NCBI GenBank assembly: GCA_038125995.1
Contig: JAYPEX010000006.1
Span: forward strand, 75,877-139,876
Reading direction: 5' to 3'
Length of the DNA: 64,000 bases
Origin: MAG-120531 sp038125995
Lineage (GTDB): Bacteria; Bacteroidota; Bacteroidia; Flavobacteriales; Flavobacteriaceae
The notes under the pieces: model-generated
Seen by the model: only the letters and a program-made list of their open reading frames with translations
What the model was told of the DNA's origin: nothing
Databases searched by the model: none
Position numbers and translations under genes: made by a program
In this document: piece by piece, positions 26,357-33,631 of the stretch
Layout of the letters: the number at the start of each line of letters is the position of its first letter
Numbering within the stretch: position 1 is the stretch's first letter

Positions 26357-27694
26357 ATGCTTCATAAAATCACCAAAATTAAACTCAGCTTCTGGCAGAT
26401 CTTAAACATGAACGTTGGATTTTTTGGAATCCAGTACAGTTTTGGATTACAACAATCAGCAGTCAACCCTATTTACGATTTCCTAGGGGCTGCTCCTGAT
26501 GAAATCCCACTCTTAAATTTAGCTGGACCTGTGACCGGTTTAGTAGTACAACCAATTATTGGCGTATTAAGCGATAAAACATGGCACCCCCGTTTTGGAA
26601 GAAGAACTCCCTATTTCTTTATTGGAGCACTACTCTGTAGTATTGCCTTATTTGCATATCCATTTAGTAGTTCACTGTGGATGGCAGCTGGACTCTTGTG
26701 GATCTTAGATGCTGGTAACAATACGGCTATGGAACCTTATAGAGCTTTTATTGCTGATACTTTAGACGATGATCAACGCCCTCTAGGGTTTCAGATGCAA
26801 AGTTTCTTTACAGGTTTTGGTCAAACTCTAGCAAACTTATCACTATTCATTTTCCCAATGATTTTCATTGGGAAAACAGGGTCTTTACCTACTTGGGTAT
26901 ACGCCTCCTTCTTTTTAGGAGCTGTTTGTTCCATTGGCTCTATCCTTTGGAGTATCAAATCCACAAAGGAAATTCCACCAACTGATGAAGAATTAGCAAA
27001 AATGAGAGCTGAAAAGAAATCGGTGATTACCCCATTTGTTGAAATCGCTTCTGCGATAAAAGATATGCCTAAGGTGATGTGGAAACTGGCTCTTGTCTAT
27101 CTATTTCAGTGGTATGCTTTGTTTTGTTATTGGCAAAATTCCTCCAAGAGTATTGCCCTGTCGGTTTGGAATGCAACTCCGATGGGAGATCCAGAGAACT
27201 ATGAAAAAGCGGTGAGTTGGACAGGACTTGTGAACGGGTGGTACAATATCGTCACTTTTTTAACAGCCTTTTTACTGGTAGGTTTTGCTAAGAAATATTC
27301 TGCTAGAAATGTCCACTCGCTCTGTTTGCTTTTAGCTGCAGTTGGATTTTTAGTCTTCCCACATATTGAAAATAAAAATCTTCTCTTCTTTGCAATTACT
27401 GGATTTGGTGTAGGTTGGGCTTCAATGATGGGAATACCATATCTAATGGTTGTATCAGAAATCCCAAAAGAACGCTATGGTGTTTATATGGGAATTATCA
27501 ATATGATGATTGTGCTTCCGATGATTTTCCAGAACCTTTCTTTTGGTTACGTAATTAAAAACTTTCTGGACAATGATCCTCGACAAGCGATCACATTTGC
27601 AGGTGTAGCCCTACTCATTGCTGCTGGAATTACCATGACTATAAAAAATAAAAAAGTAGACCCTGATGTCCAAATTGCAAGTACTGGACATTAA
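26357..27694 (+). CDS. Sugar transporter, MFS/GPH-SLC45 sucrose-type
   Basis: Inner-membrane cation:sugar symporter with about twelve membrane helices. MNVGFFGIQYSFGLQQSAVNPIYDFLGA, GPVTGLVVQPIIGVLSDKTW and FGRRTPYFFIGA match the SLC45 / plant sucrose transporter (SUC) branch, including the R-x-G-R-R-x-P loop between helices 2 and 3. Start at 26357 (MLHKITKIKL) was chosen because the frame upstream of it encodes no sensible N-terminus. It heads a tight same-strand set with a PfkB kinase (12 bases away), a GH13_18 phosphorylase and amylosucrase, which supports sucrose as substrate; maltose is an alternative for this family. Confidence 0.88.
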   Translation: MLHKITKIKLSFWQILNMNVGFFGIQYSFGLQQSAVNPIYDFLGAAPDEIPLLNLAGPVTGLVVQPIIGVLSDKTWHPRFGRRTPYFFIGALLCSIALFAYPFSSSLWMAAGLLWILDAGNNTAMEPYRAFIADTLDDDQRPLGFQMQSFFTGFGQTLANLSLFIFPMIFIGKTGSLPTWVYASFFLGAVCSIGSILWSIKSTKEIPPTDEELAKMRAEKKSVITPFVEIASAIKDMPKVMWKLALVYLFQWYALFCYWQNSSKSIALSVWNATPMGDPENYEKAVSWTGLVNGWYNIVTFLTAFLLVGFAKKYSARNVHSLCLLLAAVGFLVFPHIENKNLLFFAITGFGVGWASMMGIPYLMVVSEIPKERYGVYMGIINMMIVLPMIFQNLSFGYVIKNFLDNDPRQAITFAGVALLIAAGITMTIKNKKVDPDVQIASTGH

Positions 27695-27706
27695 TGATAA
27701 AATTAA

Positions 27707-28639
27707 ATGAATAGATCGATTGATATCATATGTATCGGTGAAGTATTGATAGACTTTATCGGTCAACAATCCGGAGTACAAATAAATGAAACTAAAGATT
27801 ACCACCGCTACTTAGGAGGGTCTCCTACCAATGTAGCTATGAATTGTTCTCGATTAGATCTCAAATCAAAGCTTATCGCCTGTGTTGGCAATGATGGCTT
27901 TGGTGATTATATCCATATGCGTTTTGATGAAGTGGGAATTGATTACAGTCAAATCAAACGGTTAGACGACTACGCTACATCTGTCATTTTTGTATCTAGA
28001 ACTGATGGAACTCCGGATTTTATCCCCTATAGAGAGGCCGATTGTCAAATCAGTGAAGATCAAATATCAAAAGAAGATTTACAAAACGCTAAGATTTACC
28101 ATACCACCTGTTTTGCGTTGAGTAAAGAACCTGCTAGAACCACCATTTTAAAGAAGGCTAAAGAAGCTTTCGAGTTAGGTTGTAAGCTCAGTATCGACCT
28201 CAACTATGCCGATAAGATTTGGAATCATCAAAAAGAGGAAGCCTTTGAAGTCATCAAAACCTACTGCTCTTATAATCCGCTTATAAAAGTTAGTGAAGAC
28301 GATGTTCTTAGACTCTTTGGAAAACAGTTAACTCCAACAGAGGTTTTTGAGTTTTTTCACAATGCAGGTGCAGACATCGTTTGTTTAACACTCGGTTCTA
28401 AAGGAGTTCAACTCTCTCAGAAGGGGAAGGAGCTCATAGAGCTACCGGCGATAAAACTCGAAAAAGTAGTGGACGCTACAGGAGCAGGTGATGCTTTTTG
28501 GTCGGGGTTCTTATATGCCTATATCAAGGAAAAGCCGATTGATGAATCCCTTACAATTGCCTTAAAATTAGCTGCTCTAAAGCTTCAAAACATCGGTAGA
28601 TTGCCCAACAATATCAATGTTATAACCCAATTATTCTAG
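27707..28639 (+). CDS. PfkB family carbohydrate kinase (probable fructokinase)
   Basis: ATP-dependent sugar kinase of 310 aa. The N-terminal ribokinase-family signature is YLGGSPTNVAMNCSRLDLKSKLIACVGNDGFGD, and the C-terminal one is VVDATGAGDAFWSGFLYAY, with the catalytic Asp in GAGD. The substrate pocket is not diagnostic, but placement between a sucrose-type transporter and two sucrose-converting GH13 enzymes makes fructose, the leaving product of both enzymes, the likely substrate, giving fructose-6-phosphate (some PfkB proteins make the 1-phosphate). One base separates its stop from the next start, so translation is probably coupled. Confidence 0.9.
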   Translation: MNRSIDIICIGEVLIDFIGQQSGVQINETKDYHRYLGGSPTNVAMNCSRLDLKSKLIACVGNDGFGDYIHMRFDEVGIDYSQIKRLDDYATSVIFVSRTDGTPDFIPYREADCQISEDQISKEDLQNAKIYHTTCFALSKEPARTTILKKAKEAFELGCKLSIDLNYADKIWNHQKEEAFEVIKTYCSYNPLIKVSEDDVLRLFGKQLTPTEVFEFFHNAGADIVCLTLGSKGVQLSQKGKELIELPAIKLEKVVDATGAGDAFWSGFLYAYIKEKPIDESLTIALKLAALKLQNIGRLPNNINVITQLF

Positions 28640-28640
28640 G

Positions 28641-30188
28641 ATGAATAAAAGAAATGGACCAAAGATGAGCGGGGTCATGTTAAATGCCTACCCCGATAGT
28701 ATGGGTGGGAATTTATCTGAGCTCATAAAAGTTTTAAAACAATCGGAGTTTGAGGATTGTTTTTCATTCTTTTACGTGTTACCGACATTCTTTAATTCGG
28801 ACCTAGACAGAGGATTTTCAATCATTGACTACGACTTGAACAGTTCATTGGTAAGTGAGCAAGATCTCAAGGATCTCAAAGACTTACACATTGAATTAAA
28901 ATTTGATATTGTACTCAACCACCTTTCAGTGGCCTCACCGCAGTTTAAAGATTTACTTGAAAATGGAACGGACTCCAAATACAAAGATTTCTTTATCAAT
29001 TGGAATGAATTCTGGGAAGGTCATGGTGAATTGAATAAGGATGGAATCCTAATCCCTGAAGAACAGTATTTGTCCAAACTCTTTATGAGAAAATCAGGGC
29101 TTCCAATTCTTGAAGTAGAATTTCCAGATGGCAGTAAACAACCCTATTGGAACACCTTTTATCAAAAAATAAGTGTTGATGAGAATGGCAATAAGCGCTA
29201 TTTGGGTCAAATGGATGTCAACGCTCAATCGGAGTTCGTGTGGGATTTTTACGATCAAACGCTAAAAAAACTCAGTGAATACGGATGTAAAATTCTGCGG
29301 CTCGACGCTTTTGCTTATTTGAACAAAGAAGTTGGACGCTCCAACTTTTTTAACGAACCAGGAACTTGGGATCACCTTGAGAGAATCAGATCTTTAGCAG
29401 ATCAATACCACCTGAGTTTACTCCCGGAAATTCACGCAGAGTACGGACAGGGTTTACACAAACAAGTTGCTGAAAAGGATTATACCATATATGATTTCTT
29501 TTTACCTGGTCTTTGTATTCACACCCTAGAAACAGCATCGTCTTCTGCTCTAAAAAAATGGATTTTAGAAATTCAAGAAGAAGGATATCAAACCGTAAAT
29601 ATGCTAGGTTGTCACGATGGAATTCCTGTTTTAGATTTAAAAGGCTTACTCAGTGATGAGCAGATTCAAAATATCATGGACACCATCCTAGATCGAGGAG
29701 GTATGGTTAAAAACCTCTACGATGCCGATGGAAATAAAATCTCCTACTATCAGATTAATGCCACTTATTATTCAGCATTAGGAGAGAATGACCAAAAGAT
29801 GTTACTCGCGAGAGCCATTCAACTCTTCACTCCGGGGATTCCTCAAATATGGTATCTAGATCTCTTTGGTGGCACCAATGATTACAGAGCTGTTGAAGAA
29901 GGTGGAAGTGGAGCTCATAAAGAGATCAATAGAACGAATCTCACCGCAGAAGAGATGAACGATCGTTTAAAAAACGAACTGATTTTAAAACAACTTGAAC
30001 TGATTCAACTTCGCAATACTTCAAAAGCGTTTTTAGGAGCGATGATTCTTGAGAATACTGCAGATCATTTAATCCATATCAAGTGGAAACACGACAAGGA
30101 GGAGGTGGAACTCATCGCTGATTTAAACACTTACAATTTTGAAATTAGAGCCTTTCAGAATGGCGATCTAAAATCGTATCATTACTAA
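28641..30188 (+). CDS. GH13_18 glycoside phosphorylase (sucrose phosphorylase-like)
   Basis: Cytoplasmic phosphorylase cleaving a glucoside with phosphate to glucose-1-phosphate. The opening LNAYPDSMGGNLSELIKVL and VLPTFFNSDLDRGFSIIDYDL match sucrose phosphorylases. Catalytic residues are Asp222 (ILRLDAFAYL), Glu263 (LLPEIHAEYG) and Asp326 (GCHDGIPV), with the usual spacing. The 515-aa length is slightly above the usual 480-505. GH13_18 also contains sucrose-6-phosphate, glucosylglycerol and glucosylglycerate phosphorylases, which differ in active-site loops I cannot assign by eye; the operon context favours sucrose. Products feed the upstream fructokinase and glycogen or glycolysis through glucose-1-phosphate. 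Confidence 0.88.
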   Translation: MNKRNGPKMSGVMLNAYPDSMGGNLSELIKVLKQSEFEDCFSFFYVLPTFFNSDLDRGFSIIDYDLNSSLVSEQDLKDLKDLHIELKFDIVLNHLSVASPQFKDLLENGTDSKYKDFFINWNEFWEGHGELNKDGILIPEEQYLSKLFMRKSGLPILEVEFPDGSKQPYWNTFYQKISVDENGNKRYLGQMDVNAQSEFVWDFYDQTLKKLSEYGCKILRLDAFAYLNKEVGRSNFFNEPGTWDHLERIRSLADQYHLSLLPEIHAEYGQGLHKQVAEKDYTIYDFFLPGLCIHTLETASSSALKKWILEIQEEGYQTVNMLGCHDGIPVLDLKGLLSDEQIQNIMDTILDRGGMVKNLYDADGNKISYYQINATYYSALGENDQKMLLARAIQLFTPGIPQIWYLDLFGGTNDYRAVEEGGSGAHKEINRTNLTAEEMNDRLKNELILKQLELIQLRNTSKAFLGAMILENTADHLIHIKWKHDKEEVELIADLNTYNFEIRAFQNGDLKSYHY

Positions 30189-30229
30189 GGTTTATTTTGT
30201 AACTTTTATTGAAGTTTAACAACAAGGTT

Positions 30230-32176
30230 ATGTTAAGACATCACTTATTATCAGAACTAGATCTTCGTTTAAAAAACCTCAAGGTTTCAGAAGAATTTAA
30301 AAATGGGATTAAAGAACGCTTTATTGCAAATAGTTCTGATATTGAAGATCTCTACAATGATCTTTACGGTCATCTTCCCAAAAGCAACAAGCTCTTCTTT
30401 CAACTTTTAGATCAACTTTTTAATGCTTATTCTGAGCGTCCAGTTGAGTTAAAAACAAGGGATAAAGATAAATTAAAAGAAAATTATTGGTTTTGTTCAC
30501 AGCAGCTCACTGGAATGAGTCTTTATGTCGACCGTTTTGCCGGTAAACTTCCCGATGTTGAACATAAATTATCGTATCTAGAAGAACTAGGGGTTAATTT
30601 TTTACATCTAATGCCTCTTTTTGAAAGTCCAAAAGATGCTAGTGATGGTGGTTACGCAGTATCTGACTTTAAAAAAGTAGATGAGCGATTTGGGAATTTG
30701 GAAGAGTTGCAACAGTTAGGAGCCACAATGAGATCAAAGGGAATGTATTTAATGCTTGATATTATTCTCAACCACACCTCTGATCGACATGAGTGGGCTC
30801 AAAAAGCCAAAGCGGGGGAAAAAAAATATCAAGACTTCTACTATTGTTATTCCGATCGATCTATCCCTGATTTAATGGAGTACCATATGCCGGAGGTATT
30901 TCCAGAGAGTGCTCCTGGCAACTTCACCTTTATTCATGAAATGAACCAATGGGTAATGAGTGTATTTCACTCGTATCAGTGGGATTTAAACTTTAAGAAT
31001 CCAGAAGTTCTAGTGGCGATGATGGATAACATCTATTTCTACGCCAATCTGGGAGTCGATATTCTCCGCATTGATGCCCCTGCCTTTATTTGGAAAGAAC
31101 AAGGAACTTCTTGTCAAGGACTCCCAAATGCTCATAAGTTACTGCAACTCATCAAACTTCTAGTCGAAGTGCCTGCTCCAGGAATGGCTATTCTAGGGGA
31201 GGCTATTGTAGGTCCTCACCAGATTTTAGAATACTTTGGAAAGGGTAGATTTACAGCACACCAATGTGACTTTGCCTACAATGCCACTCAAATGGCGACT
31301 CAATGGGATGCCCTAGCTACTGGAGACACTAGAGTGATGCGTGAAGCTATGAAAGTAGTCGATTTAAAGCCTTTAGGGACTAGTTGGATTAATTACAGCA
31401 GATGTCACGATGATATCGGATTGGGATACGATGATTATATGATCGCTAATGCTGGGAAAGATCCCAACTTACATCGCAAGTATTTAAAAGATTACTATTC
31501 TGGAACCTTTAGTGGTTCTCCCTCAAAAGGAGCTCTTTTTGGAACCAACCCTAAAAATAACGATGCTCGAATTTCTGGAAGCTTGGCCTCTTTATGTGGC
31601 GTTGAATCTGCACTAGAATCCAATGATGAAAAGGGGATTCACACCGCAATTGACAAGCTGACTTTAATGCAGGCTCAGAGCTTCTTTTCAGGTGGAATTC
31701 CTCTGATATTCTACGGAGATGAATTGGGATGTATTAATGATTATTCCTATTTAGAAGATCCTTCAAAATCCTATGACAATCGATGGATGCATCGTCCCAT
31801 CATCAATTGGGATCTAGCATCCAAAAGATCCGACATCAATACGATTCAAGGTATGGTTTTTGAAAGACATCAACGACTCATTCGTATTCGAAAAGCACAC
31901 AAGGCTTTTGCAGATCACAAAAACACCCAATGGCTAACTCTTAATTCTCCAACGATCTGCTCTTTTGTCAGAACATCAGAGGATCAAAGTGTTTTTTGCT
32001 TCTTAAATTACAGTAATGAAACCCAACAACTACCGGAGTCGGTGTTTAATTGCTTAGGAAAAGGACCTCATCAATTAAAAGAATTGTGGTCGAATCAACT
32101 GATGGAATTCAATTCACCATTGAACTATTTTGATATCAAGCCTTATCAATTTTATATTCTGAGTAACAACATCTAA
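30230..32176 (+). CDS. Amylosucrase (GH13_4)
   Basis: Transfers glucose from sucrose to an alpha-1,4-glucan, releasing fructose. From the ATG at 30230 (an upstream TTG at 30209 is possible), the nucleophile is Asp282 in ILRIDAPAFIWKEQGTSC, the acid/base Glu324 in ILGEAIV, and the third carboxylate Asp394 in SRCHDDIGLG. These are almost the same positions as Asp286, Glu328 and Asp393 of the Neisseria enzyme. GGYAVSDFKKVDERFG and LNHTSDRHEWA are GH13 conserved regions. The 648-aa length is typical. It gives the operon a second use of sucrose: polymerisation without nucleotide-sugar cost. The stop codon overlaps the end of a minus-strand coding-like fragment by four bases. Confidence 0.92.
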   Translation: MLRHHLLSELDLRLKNLKVSEEFKNGIKERFIANSSDIEDLYNDLYGHLPKSNKLFFQLLDQLFNAYSERPVELKTRDKDKLKENYWFCSQQLTGMSLYVDRFAGKLPDVEHKLSYLEELGVNFLHLMPLFESPKDASDGGYAVSDFKKVDERFGNLEELQQLGATMRSKGMYLMLDIILNHTSDRHEWAQKAKAGEKKYQDFYYCYSDRSIPDLMEYHMPEVFPESAPGNFTFIHEMNQWVMSVFHSYQWDLNFKNPEVLVAMMDNIYFYANLGVDILRIDAPAFIWKEQGTSCQGLPNAHKLLQLIKLLVEVPAPGMAILGEAIVGPHQILEYFGKGRFTAHQCDFAYNATQMATQWDALATGDTRVMREAMKVVDLKPLGTSWINYSRCHDDIGLGYDDYMIANAGKDPNLHRKYLKDYYSGTFSGSPSKGALFGTNPKNNDARISGSLASLCGVESALESNDEKGIHTAIDKLTLMQAQSFFSGGIPLIFYGDELGCINDYSYLEDPSKSYDNRWMHRPIINWDLASKRSDINTIQGMVFERHQRLIRIRKAHKAFADHKNTQWLTLNSPTICSFVRTSEDQSVFCFLNYSNETQQLPESVFNCLGKGPHQLKELWSNQLMEFNSPLNYFDIKPYQFYILSNNI

Positions 32177-32292
32177 TCTGGATGTGTTCCTGGACTGTAA
32201 TCCTGTGGAGCGATGAGTGACTGTAAAATGGTTCCTGCCCCACCCCTTTTGTTGTAGATCAACCATTGATCGGAATTAAAAATGAACAAGAA
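32173..32292 (-). pseudogene. Coding-like C-terminal fragment of an unidentified protein
   Basis: The minus strand between the amylosucrase stop and the YjbH-like gene stays open for 39 codons after two consecutive TAA stops. It reads with normal coding composition (NSDQWLIYNKRGGAG, then ILQSLIAPQDYSPGTHPD) and ends in TAG. Its stop overlaps the amylosucrase stop in the tetranucleotide CTAA, exactly like the overlap of the real convergent pair at 56031-56034. There is no start codon, and the frame coincides with that of the YjbH-like gene upstream. It looks like the remaining 3' end of a deleted gene; I do not recognise the family. Confidence 0.35.
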
Positions 32293-32295
32293 TTA

Positions 32296-33552
32296 TTAAT
32301 TATTGTTAAACAAATTGCGAAACAAATCCCCTAAACTAGGATCTTGTGGAGTAAAATATTCTTCTAACCCATATTGCAATGTCGATGGATAATATTCAGA
32401 TAAATCTGATAATATCTTTTCGCCAAAATCGTAATTAAGAGCAGCCGGGGTAGTTGTATTATAATTATATCGAAGCTTAAAATACTCTCTGGTTCTAATT
32501 CTAAATCGATCGGGCTTTAAATGCTTCTTAAATCCAAGAGGGGTTCTAAATCGAAATCCTACAAGATTTCCTAAATCAGATTTTCTGAGAAATAAACTGA
32601 TATACACCTCATCGATCTGCCTTGTGAAATCAAAGTTATATCCAAAATCTCCTCGGTAAAACGTTCCAACTTTTAAGGTTAAATCCGTTTCATATTTAAC
32701 GTTTCGATAATTGAAGGTCCCCAATACAATCGATCTAAAATCACCACTATTATAGGTCGTGAAATTAGGCTCAATAAGACCATTTTGGGTATAGCGGTAT
32801 TCAACACCTACCCTAAAACGTTCCTCCGAAAAGAATTTGGCCGCTTGAGCCCAAATTCCATAACGATTGTAGAAAAAATATCCTGCATTAAAATTTAAAA
32901 AGGTTTCGAAGGGTAATCGGATATCCTTAGTAAAATGCATACTGTACAAACGAGACTGATTGTAATTATCAAAATCGTTATGTAGAAAAGGAATATTATA
33001 TAGCGCTGTGAAATAAGCTCCATTTGCAAAGGTCGTATAGAGCTCAGGTTGTAGTTGATATTTAAGTCGAATCGGATTGTCAAAATTTCCCAACTGATAA
33101 CGCAGTGAAAGTCCTACAGGGATATCGAGCTTATAAAAACTACTATTGATCACCTCTACTCCACTAAACTCCTTTCTAAGGGCATCTACAGACAATGTAA
33201 AAGTAGATGCAGACTTCCACTCTTGATAACTCAACTCTCCCTTAAATAGCTTTTCTAAAGAAGATTTAGAAGTATGAACAGCACTGTAAGGGATATTTCT
33301 GTTTTTTATTAGAATATGAACTTCCTCTTCCTCCATCGAACTTGAGACAATTGCATTTAAAACTTTATACAAGGCATCTGCTTCAAATCGATACCTATTG
33401 TTCTCATAAGACAAATAATAATTACTTCCAGTAGTCTTAACTTGGATGTTTTCAAAACCTTCATTCAATAAAGCTTCTGACATAGAATCTTGTGCTTTCA
33501 ATGTTAAAAGGTTAAATAAAATAAAGCTGATTCCAATAAAAATCTTTTTCAT
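32296..33552 (-). CDS. YjbH-like outer-membrane protein (exopolysaccharide-associated)
   Basis: Exported protein of 418 aa with signal peptide MKKIFIGISFILFNLLTLKAQ. Residues about 25-125 form a small alpha/beta domain (LLNEGFENIQVKTTGSNYYLSYENNRYRFEADALYKVL), and the rest is a run of amphipathic strands rich in Tyr and Phe (VGLSLRYQLGNF, RVGVEYRYTQNG, DLTLKVGTFYRGDFGYNFDF), a beta-barrel pattern. The arrangement resembles YjbH/GfcD-type lipoproteins and porins of exopolysaccharide secretion; I make this assignment at moderate confidence. It lies 79 bases downstream of the HDSGG-repeat lipoprotein on the same strand, behind a hairpin terminator. It ends with two consecutive stop codons. Confidence 0.6.
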   Translation of the reverse strand: MKKIFIGISFILFNLLTLKAQDSMSEALLNEGFENIQVKTTGSNYYLSYENNRYRFEADALYKVLNAIVSSSMEEEEVHILIKNRNIPYSAVHTSKSSLEKLFKGELSYQEWKSASTFTLSVDALRKEFSGVEVINSSFYKLDIPVGLSLRYQLGNFDNPIRLKYQLQPELYTTFANGAYFTALYNIPFLHNDFDNYNQSRLYSMHFTKDIRLPFETFLNFNAGYFFYNRYGIWAQAAKFFSEERFRVGVEYRYTQNGLIEPNFTTYNSGDFRSIVLGTFNYRNVKYETDLTLKVGTFYRGDFGYNFDFTRQIDEVYISLFLRKSDLGNLVGFRFRTPLGFKKHLKPDRFRIRTREYFKLRYNYNTTTPAALNYDFGEKILSDLSEYYPSTLQYGLEEYFTPQDPSLGDLFRNLFNNN

Positions 33553-33578
33553 AGCAAATGAATTGGTTGTATGAAGTT

Positions 33579-33605
33579 AAAAAAAAAGCTAGCACGAAGC
33601 TAGCT
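33579..33605 (-). terminator. Rho-independent terminator after the HDSGG lipoprotein gene
   Basis: On the minus strand a 7-bp stem AGCTAGC / GCTAGCT (33605-33599 and 33593-33587) with a 5-base loop is followed by a run of about nine T (33587-33579). It lies 27 bases past the inferred lipoprotein stop, and 26 bases before the start of the YjbH-like gene, so expression of the latter may depend on read-through or a promoter inside this small gap. Confidence 0.82.
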
Positions 33606-33631
33606 CTTTTTATTATATAAATAAATTATGA

